A model generated the notes under the pieces. It was not told the origin of the DNA. It made no database searches and worked only from the letters and a program-made list of their open reading frames with translations. DNA of 64,000 nt from Altererythrobacter sp. TH136. GTDB taxonomy: Bacteria; Pseudomonadota; Alphaproteobacteria; Sphingomonadales; Sphingomonadaceae. Of this stretch, positions 27,605-37,876 are shown in pieces. The stretch spans positions 496,001-560,000 of the forward strand of contig NZ_CP041409.1 of the NCBI RefSeq assembly GCF_007065885.1, given 5' to 3'. Each line of letters begins with the position of its first letter. The first letter of the stretch is position 1. Position numbers and translations under genes: made by a program.

Positions 27605-27894
27605 CCGCCCGGCTCCCCGACGGTGTCCGGTCATACAAGCGCACCCCAACCTTCACCGAAGGAACGGTGCCTGCCGGTTTGATCGGCGAGCATTCGACCA
27701 AGGAAGGCACCTGGGGCCTGATCAAAGTCGAGGAAGGCGAGTTGCGCTACGTCGTCACCGATCCGCGCCGGCAGGGCACCAGCGCCGTTCTGTCTCCGGC
27801 CACCGACCCGGGCGTGGTCGAGCCAACGATTGTCCATCGCGTCGAAGTGGTCGGGCCGGTCCGCTTCCATGTCGAATTCTTCCGCCCGGGCTAA
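27601..27894 (+). CDS. DUF1971 protein (YeaR/TehB-like cupin)
   Basis: 97 aa, single small beta domain: LPDGVRSYKRTPTFTEGTVP, THEG-like AEHSTKEGTWGLIKVEEGEL and IVHRVEVVGPVRFHVEFFRP at the C-terminus. This is the YeaR/TehB-N-type domain. In E. coli yeaR is induced by nitrate and NO and the domain occurs with tellurite-resistance enzymes, but no activity is proven. Starts at ATG 27601 inside the globin stop. Its presence with AOX and a truncated globin supports an NO/anoxia theme. Confidence 0.85.
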   Translation: MTARLPDGVRSYKRTPTFTEGTVPAGLIGEHSTKEGTWGLIKVEEGELRYVVTDPRRQGTSAVLSPATDPGVVEPTIVHRVEVVGPVRFHVEFFRPG

Positions 27895-27957
27895 CGAGCT
27901 CACTCTGGCGTAGGATCTGGAAAGCCAGCGCAACCGGTGCTACCCGGTTCTCCTGCT

Positions 27958-29745
27958 CTACTTCCGCCCGAAAAGCGCTTCGACGTTTTTCAGTGAGAGT
28001 TTCACCCAAGTGGGCCGACCGTGGTTGCACTGCCCCGAACGCGGGGTGCGTTCCATTTCGCGCAACAAGGCATTCATCTCCACCACCGACAGCGTGCGCC
28101 CTGCCCTGACGGACCCGTGGCAGGCCATGGTCGCCAAAACCAGGTCGAGTTTCTCCCCCAGCAACAGCGCTTCACCGTGATGTGCGATGTCGTCGGCGAT
28201 ATCGGCCAGCAGCTTGTGCGGATCGGCCTTGGCGAGTGCGTGCGGCAGGCTACGCACCAGCATTGCCGATGGCCCGAACCGCTCGATCGCCAAACCCATC
28301 TCGCCCAGCATGTTTGCTGCCGTTTCCAGCCGGTCGCAGTCGGTTTCGTCAAGCTCGACCACTTCGGGGATCAGCAAGGCTTGAGGGCGTGCGGTCGCTT
28401 CCCCCGCGCCCGCGGCGCGCAGGCGCTCAAGCACCAGCCGCTCGTGCGCTGCATGCTGATCGACCAGGACCAGACCGTCGGCTGCTTCTGCAACGATATA
28501 GGTCCCCGCCACCTGGCCCCGCGCGACCCCAAGCGGGTACTGCGCGCTTTCTGGCGAGATCGGCGCGGCCTCTTCCGCCCTCCCGACCGGCGCGGTCATC
28601 ACTTCGTCTTCATAGCTCCGCCACTCCCGCGAAGCTTCGCGGACAGAGGTAGAGGGCGTGCTCCAGTCGCGGTTGGCAAAGATCGAAGCCAGCGCCGGGG
28701 CGGGCTCGGCAGTCCACCGGCCCATCGCGGCAGCGTCGGGCGCCTGTGCACTACGGCGATCAGCGGAACCCAGTGACTGGCGCAGGCCTGAAACGATGAA
28801 CCCGCGGACCGCTTGCGGATCGCGGAAGCGGACCTCGGTCTTGGCCGGGTGCACATTCACGTCCACCTCCTCAGGCGGCAGATCGAGGAACAGCGCCAGC
28901 ACCGCGTGTCGATCGCGGGCCAGCATGTCGGCATAGGCCCCTCGCACCGCGCCCACCAGCAGCCGGTCCTTCACCGGTCGCCCGTTCACGAACAGATACT
29001 GGTGATCGGCCACGCCTCGGTTGTACGTGGGCAGCCCGGCAATGCCGGACAGGCGCATCGGCCCCCGTTGCAAGTCGATCTCGACGCCGTTGTCCTTGAG
29101 CTCACGCGCGACGATCTGCGCGACCCGCTCGGCCAGCTCCTGCTCGGGCTGCACGGCAAATACGCGCCGCTCTCCGTGGTCGAGCGTGAAACCGACGTCG
29201 GGACGCGCCATCGCGAGCCGCCTGACCACGTCGAGGCACGCGGCATATTCACTGCGGGCGGAGCGCAGGAACTTGCGCCGCGCGGGCACCTTGGCGAACA
29301 GTTGCTCCACCCGCACGCGCGTGCCGGGCGGCAGCGCCGCGGGAGTTTCCTTCACCACTTCGCCATGATCCACCGTTCGCCGCCAGCCTTGTGCGGCACC
29401 TCGTGGCCGGCTTTCGAGAGTGAAGCGCGCCACGCTGGCGATCGATGGCAACGCTTCTCCTCGAAAGCCCAGAGTGGCGACCAGTTCGATGCTTTCGTCG
29501 GGCAGCTTGGAGGTCGCATGCCGTTCCAGCGCCAGCGCCATCTCGTCAGGCGCCATGCCGCAGCCGTCGTCAGTCACCTCGATCCGGTCCAGGCCCCCTT
29601 CCCCAAGCGCGACTGCGATCCGGGTGGCCCCGGCATCGATTGCGTTTTCGACCAGTTCCTTCAGCGCGGCGGCCGGCCGCTCGACCACTTCACCGGCGGC
29701 GATGCGGTTAACCAGGCTCTCGGGCAGGCGGCGAATTTCGGCCAT
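27958..29745 (-). CDS. mutL: DNA mismatch repair protein MutL
   Basis: 595 aa, GHKL ATPase and mismatch-repair nicking factor. N-terminal ATPase motifs: LKELVENAIDAGA (residues 28-40), VTDDGCGM, TLGFRGEALPSI (91-102), GTRVRVEQLF. Linker of about 90 residues, then the C-terminal dimerisation domain. The endonuclease metal motif DQHAAHERLVLE (429-440, DQHAxxExxxxE) is present, as expected in organisms without MutH. Starts at ATG 29745 and is divergent from mreB. Confidence 0.97.
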   Translation of the reverse strand: MAEIRRLPESLVNRIAAGEVVERPAAALKELVENAIDAGATRIAVALGEGGLDRIEVTDDGCGMAPDEMALALERHATSKLPDESIELVATLGFRGEALPSIASVARFTLESRPRGAAQGWRRTVDHGEVVKETPAALPPGTRVRVEQLFAKVPARRKFLRSARSEYAACLDVVRRLAMARPDVGFTLDHGERRVFAVQPEQELAERVAQIVARELKDNGVEIDLQRGPMRLSGIAGLPTYNRGVADHQYLFVNGRPVKDRLLVGAVRGAYADMLARDRHAVLALFLDLPPEEVDVNVHPAKTEVRFRDPQAVRGFIVSGLRQSLGSADRRSAQAPDAAAMGRWTAEPAPALASIFANRDWSTPSTSVREASREWRSYEDEVMTAPVGRAEEAAPISPESAQYPLGVARGQVAGTYIVAEAADGLVLVDQHAAHERLVLERLRAAGAGEATARPQALLIPEVVELDETDCDRLETAANMLGEMGLAIERFGPSAMLVRSLPHALAKADPHKLLADIADDIAHHGEALLLGEKLDLVLATMACHGSVRAGRTLSVVEMNALLREMERTPRSGQCNHGRPTWVKLSLKNVEALFGRK

Positions 29746-29892
29746 CGGCCTCGCCTAGCGACCAAGCGCGAGAAATTCGAGGCGGCCCGAGAAGTTTGCG
29801 GGGGACGGGGCCGCAATTTTTTTGGCCTTTTCCACCACCTTTCGGTAAGGCGCCGGCATCCCCGTCACCCCCGGGTCAAAGTTGCCGCAGCA

Positions 29893-30979
<1,087 letters not shown>

Positions 30980-30993
30980 GGAACTGAATTAGC

Positions 30994-31890
30994 ATGGCGC
31001 CGACCTCCCAACGGCGCTCCGGGCATTCGCGCAGGGCGCAATTTGGACTTTTCACTGGCTACGTCCTCGCCACCATCGGCGCGGCCGTTGGCGCGGTGCT
31101 GCTCGGCATATCGCTGTGGCGGCCGAGCTCGTTCAATGGTTTCCGCACGGCGGCGAGCGACACCGTCGCGCCGGCGGGCGAGGTCGCTGCTAAAGGCCGC
31201 GCCGAGGGACAGGGCCTGTTCGACAGCATCTCGGGGTATCTCGCCGCCGGCAGCCAGAACGCGGCGCTGAAGCAGGAAGTCGAACTTGCCCGCATCCGGC
31301 TGAAAGAAGCGCAGGCGGTGCGCACCGAGAACGCGCGCCTCAAGACGCTGCTTGGCTTCAGCGAAAGCGAGATCAAACCGGTCGCGATCACCCGGCTGGT
31401 CGGCTCCAGCGCCGCCAGCACCCGCCGCTTCGCCTACCTGGGTGCCGGCCGCAATCAGGGAGTTGGGATCGGCATGCCCGTGCGCAGCCCCCGCGGCGTA
31501 GTCGGACGCGTGCTGGAAGTGGGCACTGACAGTTCGCGCGTACTTCTCCTTGGCGACAGCGAAAGCGTCATCCCGGTGCGGCGGTCGAGGGACGAGGTCG
31601 TCGCATTCGCGGAAGGCCGCGGTGACGGACGCCTGCGCATCCGGCTGATCAACCTTGGCATCAATCCGCTGAAGAAGGGCGATGTGTTCGTCACCAGCGG
31701 CGCCGGCGGTTATTACCGACCGGGGATCGCGGTCGCTATCCTGCAGGAGGTCACCAACGACGGCGGCATAGCCGCCGTGATCAGCGATCCAGCCGCGACC
31801 GACTTTGTCGCGGTGGAGCCGATCTGGCAGGCGAACGCGGTCAGGGCGGCGGCACAGTGGTCTGCTCCCGACAAGGCCTCGCCGGAATGA
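30994..31890 (+). CDS. mreC: Rod shape-determining protein MreC
   Basis: 298 aa. Single N-terminal TM (about residues 15-40, FGLFTGYVLATIGAAVGAVL), coiled coil (ALKQEVELARIRLKEAQAV), then the tandem beta domain (VGRVLEVGTDSSRVLLLGDS, KGDVFVTSGAGGYYRPGIAV). Bitopic scaffold between MreB, MreD and PBP2. Stop overlaps mreD start by 4 bp. Confidence 0.95.
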   Translation: MAPTSQRRSGHSRRAQFGLFTGYVLATIGAAVGAVLLGISLWRPSSFNGFRTAASDTVAPAGEVAAKGRAEGQGLFDSISGYLAAGSQNAALKQEVELARIRLKEAQAVRTENARLKTLLGFSESEIKPVAITRLVGSSAASTRRFAYLGAGRNQGVGIGMPVRSPRGVVGRVLEVGTDSSRVLLLGDSESVIPVRRSRDEVVAFAEGRGDGRLRIRLINLGINPLKKGDVFVTSGAGGYYRPGIAVAILQEVTNDGGIAAVISDPAATDFVAVEPIWQANAVRAAAQWSAPDKASPE

Positions 31891-32444
31891 TCAGCGAACT
31901 ATCCCCCCGCGCGCGGCGCGACAGGTATGGCAGCAAGATCAACCGCACCCACTCGCCCGCGCTCGCCTATGCGGTGCCGTGGCTCTCGGTGATGATCGGA
32001 TCCCTGCTCCCGCAGCTGTTGATCGCCAGTGCCGTGCCGTTGCTCCCCCCGCTCGGCTTCGTGCTTCTGTTATCCTGGCGCCTGGTTCGCCCCGGCCTGT
32101 TTCCCGTGTGGGCGGGCTTCCCGCTGGGCATGTTCGACGATCTGTTCAGCGGCCAGCCATTCGGCAGCGCGGTATTGCTGTGGTCATTGACCATGCTCGG
32201 AATCGAGCTGCTGGAAACCCGCTTCCCCTGGCGAGGCTTTGTGCAAAACTGGATCGCAGCGAGCGTGATCGTGATCGCATATCTCTTCTTGGCCGCGCTC
32301 GCATCGGGCGCAGCGATCAGCGGGACGACGCTGCTCGCGCTCGTGCCGCAGCTTGTCGTCACGCTGGTGCTGATTCCGCTCATCTCGCGGTCGGTCGCCG
32401 CGCTCGACCGCTTCCGCCTGACGCGGGTCAGGATCCTGGGGTGA
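31887..32444 (+). CDS. mreD: Rod shape-determining protein MreD
   Basis: 185 aa, about five TM helices (ALAYAVPWLSVMIGSLLP, LLPPLGFVLLLSWRL, ASVIVIAYLFLAALASG, LLALVPQLVVTLVLI). Central GMFDDLFSGQPFGSAVLLW is the MreD motif. ATG 31887 overlaps the mreC stop (ATGA); its TGA overlaps the GTG of mrdA. Multi-pass partner of MreC. Confidence 0.92.
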   Translation: MISELSPRARRDRYGSKINRTHSPALAYAVPWLSVMIGSLLPQLLIASAVPLLPPLGFVLLLSWRLVRPGLFPVWAGFPLGMFDDLFSGQPFGSAVLLWSLTMLGIELLETRFPWRGFVQNWIAASVIVIAYLFLAALASGAAISGTTLLALVPQLVVTLVLIPLISRSVAALDRFRLTRVRILG

Positions 32445-34507
32445 AGCTGCGCCGTCGGCGCCGCCGCGCCCGTCCCATCGTCAGCCCCGCTACTCTGTCG
32501 CACACGTTCGAGCGGCGCAGTTTCGTCATCGGCGCAGTTCAGGGCGGCCTCGGCGTGCTGCTGGCCAGCCGGTTGGCGTACCTGTCCATTTTCGAGAATG
32601 AGAAGTATCAGACTGAAGCGGAGAGCAATCGCGTCAATCTGTCCCTGATACCGCCACGGCGTGGATGGATCCTCGATCGCAACGGCGCCCCGTTGGCATC
32701 CAACAAGGCCGACTTCCGCGTCGACATCATTCCGGAACGGATGCGCAATCCCAACGCGACGCTGGCAACGCTGGCGCCGCTCCTGGGCCTGGATACCGAC
32801 AAGCTGCGCGACTTGCGCGACAAGATTTCCGAGACGCGCGGGTTCGCGCCGATCGAGGTGGCCCGTGGCCTGAATTACGAACAGTTCGCCGCGGTCAGTG
32901 TACGTCTGCCCGACCTGCCCGGAGTTGTGCCGCAACGCGGTTTCTCGCGGTTCTACCCCACCGGTCCCGCAGTCGGGCACCTGATCGGGTACGTCGGACC
33001 CGCCAGCGCCGAAGAGTACGAGAAGGACCGCAACCCGATCCTGATCACCCCCGGTTACAAGATCGGCAAGGACGGGATAGAAAAGCAGTTCGAGCAACGC
33101 TTGCGCGGCATCCCGGGGGCAAGGCGGGTCGAGGTCACCGCATCGGGACGCCTCGTGCGTGATCTGGAGACCCGCGAAGATATCCAGGGCAAGCCGATCC
33201 AGCTGACCATCGACGGGCCGCTGCAGGACTATGCCGCTCGCCGCATCGGGCCGGAATCCGGCTCGGTGGTGGTGATGGACTGCCAGTCGGGCGATCTGCT
33301 GTGCATGGCATCGATGCCCAGCTTCGATCCGAACAGCTTTTCCGACGGCATCGGGCGCATCGAATATGCGATGCTCAGCCAGGACGAGCGGGTGCCGCTG
33401 CGCAACAAGGTCCTGAAGGGGCTGTATCCCCCCGGCTCGACTGTCAAGCCGATGGTCGCCATGGCCTTCCTCGAAGCCGGGCTCGATCCCAACGCAAGCG
33501 TCGGATGCAGCGGCGGCCTGCGGGTCGGCAACCGGGTGTTTCACTGCTGGCAACGGCGCGGGCACGGCACGGTCGACATGGCCAAGGCGATCTACCAGTC
33601 GTGCGATGTCTATTTTTATCACTTCGCACAGAAGCTTGGGATGGACGTGATCGCGCCGATGGCCAGGCGTTGCGGCATGGGACAGGAGTTTCCGCTGCCG
33701 GTGGCCAGCCAGTTCTTCGGCACCGTGCCCGACCCGGCGTGGAAGCTCAAAAAGTACAAGCAGCCGTGGCAACCCTACGACACCGTGAACGCCACCATCG
33801 GGCAAGGCTATATGCTGGCGAGCCCATTGCAGCTGGCGGTGATGGCCGGGCGGCTGGCGACCGGCAGCAAGCTGATGCCGCGGATGATCCTTGATCCGAA
33901 GCAACCGCGCCCTGCTTCGATGAACTTTCACGGCGATCACGTGGAGGTGATCCAGAAGGCCATGAGCGACGTGGTCAACGGACCCGGCACGGCCGGTCGC
34001 GCCAAACTGCCGATCGACAACATTCTGATGGCGGGGAAGACCGGCACCGCGCAGGTGGTCGGGCTGAACGTGTCCAGCGGCAAAGGCGGCCTCTGGAAGC
34101 ATCGTGACCACGGGCTGTTCATCTTCTTCGCGCCGTTCGACAAACCCCGGTATGCGGGAGCGGTGGTTATCGAACACGGCGGGGGATCGGGCGCGGCCTA
34201 TCCCATTGCGCGCGACGTCATGACGTTTCTGTTCGATCCGACCAAGGGCATGGAGGCGCTCCATGCGCTCGAGGCCCAATGGGGCGGCACCGCGCAGCAG
34301 CGGCTGGAGGCCAAGTACAACGCCTATGCCGCAGCCGCCGGTCAGGGCGTGGGCCGTGCGCCGCGGCGAGACGAGGATGTCTTCGCTCGCGTTGACGCAG
34401 AAGCGCGCGCCCGGGCCGCCCGGCCGCAACCACTGGAAACCGGCGCCGTGACCCCGCCGCCCGAACCCGACGGCGTCGCCGCTCGAACCGAGCCCGAACC
34501 GCGATGA
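32441..34507 (+). CDS. mrdA: Penicillin-binding protein 2 (elongasome transpeptidase)
   Basis: 688 aa. Basic cytoplasmic N-terminus (VKLRRRRRRARP), one TM (SFVIGAVQGGLGVLLASRLA), dimerisation domain and a transpeptidase domain. Active-site motifs: Ser333-Thr-Val-Lys336 (PPGSTVKPM), Ser387-Cys-Asp389 (the SxD form of PBP2) and Lys533-Thr-Gly (GKTGTAQV). Transglycosylase partner is RodA, encoded next. GTG 32441 start overlaps mreD. The Pro/Ala-rich C-terminal tail (about 80 residues) is longer than in E. coli PBP2. Confidence 0.96.
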   Translation: MKLRRRRRRARPIVSPATLSHTFERRSFVIGAVQGGLGVLLASRLAYLSIFENEKYQTEAESNRVNLSLIPPRRGWILDRNGAPLASNKADFRVDIIPERMRNPNATLATLAPLLGLDTDKLRDLRDKISETRGFAPIEVARGLNYEQFAAVSVRLPDLPGVVPQRGFSRFYPTGPAVGHLIGYVGPASAEEYEKDRNPILITPGYKIGKDGIEKQFEQRLRGIPGARRVEVTASGRLVRDLETREDIQGKPIQLTIDGPLQDYAARRIGPESGSVVVMDCQSGDLLCMASMPSFDPNSFSDGIGRIEYAMLSQDERVPLRNKVLKGLYPPGSTVKPMVAMAFLEAGLDPNASVGCSGGLRVGNRVFHCWQRRGHGTVDMAKAIYQSCDVYFYHFAQKLGMDVIAPMARRCGMGQEFPLPVASQFFGTVPDPAWKLKKYKQPWQPYDTVNATIGQGYMLASPLQLAVMAGRLATGSKLMPRMILDPKQPRPASMNFHGDHVEVIQKAMSDVVNGPGTAGRAKLPIDNILMAGKTGTAQVVGLNVSSGKGGLWKHRDHGLFIFFAPFDKPRYAGAVVIEHGGGSGAAYPIARDVMTFLFDPTKGMEALHALEAQWGGTAQQRLEAKYNAYAAAAGQGVGRAPRRDEDVFARVDAEARARAARPQPLETGAVTPPPEPDGVAARTEPEPR

Positions 34508-35619
34508 GTTCGATCGTTCCATCCGCAATCGCACGCCAGCCATGGGCAATGCTGCTCCCGCTGATCCTACTGGTGCTATTCGGGGCTGCGGTGCTGGATT
34601 CGGCCGCCGCCGGTAACTTCCAGACCTTTTCCCTGTCGCACCTGATCCGCTTCGGGGTGTTCATGACGATGGCGGCGGTCATGTCGCTGTTCGGCAAGGA
34701 CTTCGTTCGCTTCGTCGCCTATCCTGCATACGGCGTGATCCTGCTGCTGCTGCTGGCCGTGGAAATCATTGGCTTCGCCGGCGGCGGCAGCCAGCGGTGG
34801 ATCGATCTCGGCATCATCGTGCTGCAGCCGTCAGAACTGATGAAGCCCGCGATCGTGCTGGTTCTAGCGCGGTTCTATGCCGATCTACCCTCAGGCATGG
34901 TGCCCACGTGGCGCTCGCTGGTACCGGCCTGCGTGCTGATCGGGATGCCGGTGTTGCTGGTGTTGCTGCAGCCTGACCTGGGCACGGGCCTGGCGATCAC
35001 GTTCGGCGGAGTGGTCGTCATGTTTCTGGCGGGTCTGCCGCTGCGCTGGTTCCTGATGGCCGGAGGGGCGGCGGCAGTGACCGCCCCGCTGGCGTTTTTT
35101 ACCCTGCTGCACGATTACCAGCGCAACCGCGTCTTCACCTTCCTCGATCCGGGAAGCGACCCCCTGGGTACCGGGTATCACATCACCCAGTCGAAGATCG
35201 CGATCGGATCGGGCGGGTTGACCGGCAAGGGTTTTGGCAACGGGTCGCAGAGCCACCTCAACTATCTTCCGGAGCCCCACACCGATTTCGTGTTTTCGAC
35301 GATGGCGGAGGAGTGGGGTTTGATCGGCGGGCTGTTCGTCCTCGGCGTGTTCTTCCTGGTGCTGCGCTGGGGCTGGCGCGTGGCGCTGGCGTCGGACGAC
35401 CGGTTCTCCCGTCTTCTCGCCGGAGGCATGGTCGCCACTGTCTTCTTTTATGTGGCGATCAACTTGTCGATGGTGATGGGCCTGGCGCCCGTGGTCGGCA
35501 TCCCGCTTCCGTTCATGAGCCATGGCGGCAGTTCCATGATGACCAACATGATCGCGCTGGGCACGCTGATGATGATCAACCGGTGGAACCGCAGCAGCGG
35601 CCGCCGATCGCTTTCGTAG
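34504..35619 (+). CDS. rodA: Rod shape-determining SEDS glycosyltransferase RodA
   Basis: 371 aa, about ten TM helices. SEDS motifs: WIDLGIIVLQPSELMKPAIV, LLQPDLGTGLAITFGGVV, HITQSKIAIGSGGLTGKGFG, LPEPHTDFVFSTMAEEWGLIGG-type loop and the C-terminal GIPLPFMSHGGSSMMTNM. Peptidoglycan polymerase of the elongasome together with PBP2. ATG 34504 overlaps the mrdA stop by 4 bp. Confidence 0.97.
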   Translation: MSSIVPSAIARQPWAMLLPLILLVLFGAAVLDSAAAGNFQTFSLSHLIRFGVFMTMAAVMSLFGKDFVRFVAYPAYGVILLLLLAVEIIGFAGGGSQRWIDLGIIVLQPSELMKPAIVLVLARFYADLPSGMVPTWRSLVPACVLIGMPVLLVLLQPDLGTGLAITFGGVVVMFLAGLPLRWFLMAGGAAAVTAPLAFFTLLHDYQRNRVFTFLDPGSDPLGTGYHITQSKIAIGSGGLTGKGFGNGSQSHLNYLPEPHTDFVFSTMAEEWGLIGGLFVLGVFFLVLRWGWRVALASDDRFSRLLAGGMVATVFFYVAINLSMVMGLAPVVGIPLPFMSHGGSSMMTNMIALGTLMMINRWNRSSGRRSLS

Positions 35620-35637
35620 AAACTTCGAGCCCACCCC

Positions 35638-35665
35638 TTGGCATCGGCGCGAGGGCCGCTATATG
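35638..35665 (+). promoter_or_regulatory. Putative promoter of tRNA-Lys
   Basis: TTGGCA (35638-35643), 16-bp spacer, TATATG (35660-35665); the tRNA begins about 47 bp downstream of the expected start. Lies between rodA and the tRNA. Confidence 0.45.
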
Positions 35666-35718
35666 CGGCGCTCCCGGCGATTCGGGGCTGCCGCAAACGG
35701 CACGGCCTGACACGGTAT

Positions 35719-35794
<76 letters not shown>

Positions 35795-35814
35795 CCCTTC
35801 CCCCTATCGCCGAT

Positions 35815-35979
35815 TCAGGAACCGGTTTCCTGCTCTGGAATGAGCACGGCGCGATCCTGGTAATCGGCACGCGGGGGGCGCGGCGGGAAGATGCCGAGCG
35901 CGGCATTACGGCGGGTGACGAGGTATTCGTAGTCGGAATCCTCACCCATCTGCGGGCGATCTTCGATCTCGTATTCCAT
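35815..35979 (-). CDS. Small hypothetical protein (54 aa)
   Basis: Frame from ATG 35979 to TGA 35815, 54 residues beginning MEYEIEDRPQMGEDSDYEYL and ending PEQETGS. Acidic N-terminal half, then a basic RRNAALGIFPPR segment. A Shine-Dalgarno (AGAGG) lies 9 bp upstream of the ATG. It follows lpd on the same strand after 95 bp. Coding is supported by the RBS and by lacking the random look of the other frames, but no homologue is recognised. Confidence 0.5.
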   Translation of the reverse strand: MEYEIEDRPQMGEDSDYEYLVTRRNAALGIFPPRPPRADYQDRAVLIPEQETGS

Positions 35980-36074
35980 GTCCGGTACCTCTCCATCTCC
36001 GCAATGCCGGAGAGGTGTGACGGTTCCGCGAATCTGCGCTGGATTGCAGAGATTTGCGCCGAATTGTTCGCCCG

Positions 36075-37490
36075 TCAGATGTGCAGCGCGCGGCCGTAGG
36101 CGGCGAGCACGCTTTCGTGCATCATTTCCGACAACGTCGGATGCGGGAACACGGTCTGCATCAGTTCCGCCTCGGTGGCCTCAAGTGTCTTGCCGACGAC
36201 ATATCCCTGGATCAATTCGGTCACTTCAGCGCCGATCATATGCGCGCCGAGCAGCTCCCCGGTAGCCGCGTCGAACACCGTCTTGATGAAGCCCTCCGCT
36301 TCGCCCAGCGCGATCGCCTTGCCGTTGCCGATGAAGGGAAAAGTGCCGACCTTGACCTCGCGCCCGCCCTCTTTCGCCTTGGCTTCCGTCAGCCCGACGC
36401 TGGCAATCTGCGGATGGCAGTAAGTGCACCCGGGAATATTCGAACGATCAAGCGGGTGCGGATGGACATCCTTGTTCCCCAGTCCCTGCGCGATCGCCTC
36501 CGCGGCAGTGACGCCCTCGTGGCTTGCCTTGTGGGCCAACCAGGGGCCGGGCGTGCAATCGCCGATCGCCCACAGGCCGCCGGACTTCGTTCTGCCATAA
36601 GGGTCGATCTGGATGAAGCCGCGGTCCATCTCGACCAACTGGTCGAGGCCAATGCCTTCGGTGTTCGGCACGATGCCGACCGCGACGATGACGTGGCTGA
36701 AATCGTGCTGCGCGACCTTGCCCGCCTTGTCCTTGATCCTGGCTCTCACGCCGCCGCCAGATACCTCCAGCGCCTCGACCCCGGCGCCAGTCATGATCGT
36801 CATGCCTTGCTTGGTGAGGCTCTTTTCGAGAAATGCAGACACGTCCGGGTCCTCCACCGGCACGATCCGGTCGAGCATCTCTACCACCGTCACCTCGGCG
36901 CCCATGTCGTTGTAGAAACTGGCGAACTCGATCCCGATCGCCCCGCTGCCGATCACCAGCAGCTTCCTCGGCATCTCGGCCGGGGTCATCGCGTGGCGGT
37001 AGGTCCACACGCGCGCTCCATCGGACTTGGCAAACGGCAGCTCGCGCGCGCGCGCGCCGGTGGCGACGATCACGTGCTTGGCGGAGAGTTTCTCCTCCCC
37101 TTTGTCGGACTTGACCGTCAACGAGGTCGGGCCGGTCAGCGTTCCCTCGCCCATGTGCACGGCGATCTTGTTCTTTTTCATCAGGTGCGTGACGCCCTGA
37201 TTGAGCTGCTTGGCCACTCCGCGGCTGCGTTTGACCACCGCTGCCAAATCTGCCTCGATCGCGCCGGCGACCTTGAGACCGTAATCGGCCGCGTGATCCA
37301 TGTAGTGCTTGATCTCGGCCGAGCGCAGCAGCGCCTTGGTCGGGATGCAGCCCCAATTGAGGCAGATGCCGCCGAGCAGTTCGCGCTCAACGATCGCGGT
37401 CTTGAGACCGAGCTGCGCGCAGCGGATGGCCGCGACGTAGCCGCCCGGGCCGCTGCCGAGCACGATGACGTCGTATGATGTATCAGCCAT
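36075..37490 (-). CDS. lpdA: Dihydrolipoyl dehydrogenase (E3)
   Basis: 471 aa flavoprotein that reoxidises dihydrolipoamide in 2-oxoacid dehydrogenase complexes. FAD motif VIVLGSGPGGYVAA (8-21), redox cysteines Cys43 and Cys48 in GGICLNWGCIPTK, NAD motif VIGSGAIGIEFASFY, second FAD motif AIGDCTPGPWLAHKASHEG, and C-terminal catalytic HPTLSEMMHES. Start ATG 37490 is followed exactly by the family N-terminus. Downstream of pdhC and the thioesterase on the same strand, so it serves the pyruvate dehydrogenase complex. Confidence 0.97.
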   Translation of the reverse strand: MADTSYDVIVLGSGPGGYVAAIRCAQLGLKTAIVERELLGGICLNWGCIPTKALLRSAEIKHYMDHAADYGLKVAGAIEADLAAVVKRSRGVAKQLNQGVTHLMKKNKIAVHMGEGTLTGPTSLTVKSDKGEEKLSAKHVIVATGARARELPFAKSDGARVWTYRHAMTPAEMPRKLLVIGSGAIGIEFASFYNDMGAEVTVVEMLDRIVPVEDPDVSAFLEKSLTKQGMTIMTGAGVEALEVSGGGVRARIKDKAGKVAQHDFSHVIVAVGIVPNTEGIGLDQLVEMDRGFIQIDPYGRTKSGGLWAIGDCTPGPWLAHKASHEGVTAAEAIAQGLGNKDVHPHPLDRSNIPGCTYCHPQIASVGLTEAKAKEGGREVKVGTFPFIGNGKAIALGEAEGFIKTVFDAATGELLGAHMIGAEVTELIQGYVVGKTLEATEAELMQTVFPHPTLSEMMHESVLAAYGRALHI

Positions 37491-37498
37491 AAGTCCCT

Positions 37499-37876
37499 CT
37501 AACCGTTGACGGCACGCGGCCGGTCGTTCTCGTCGAGCAGGACGAACTTGAAAGTGCCACGCGACACCAGTTGAGTCGCCTCTCCGTTGCGCTCGCGCGC
37601 GATGCCTTCGGCGGTGATGGTCAGCGAGGTCGTGCCGGTCGCCGCGACCGCGCAATAGACGCTAAGCTCGTCCCCCACCGCCATCGCGCCGGGGAAGGCG
37701 AAGTCGGTTGCCGAGACGACCACCGCCTTGCCCCGCCCCACCCGGCTGGCCAGCGCGCCGGCGCCGAGCGCCATTTGGCTCATCAACCACCCGCCGAACA
37801 TCCCACCGTAGGGGTTGGTGTCCGCCGGCATGGCGGTGACGCGGATGAGGGGGTCACGCTGCCAACGGACTGTCAA
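37499..37876 (-). CDS. Acyl-CoA thioesterase, YciA-like hot-dog
   Basis: 125 aa. Hot-dog domain with the YciA signature [44 protein letters not shown] and [19 protein letters not shown]. Hydrolyses acyl-CoA thioesters. Start is a TTG at 37876 whose last bases overlap the pdhC TGA (TTGA), giving the family N-terminus upstream of AMPADTN; a later Met would truncate the fold. Sits between pdhC and lpd, an unusual insertion in a PDH cluster; it might relieve acyl-CoA or CoA limitation, which is inference. Confidence 0.85.
   Translation of the reverse strand: MTVRWQRDPLIRVTAMPADTNPYGGMFGGWLMSQMALGAGALASRVGRGKAVVVSATDFAFPGAMAVGDELSVYCAVAATGTTSLTITAEGIARERNGEATQLVSRGTFKFVLLDENDRPRAVNG

Noticed and set aside
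31967-34549. Very long antisense frame opposite mrdA (about 860 codons)
   Set aside because: It mirrors the PBP2 gene, whose active-site motifs are all in place. Frame opening results from codon bias.
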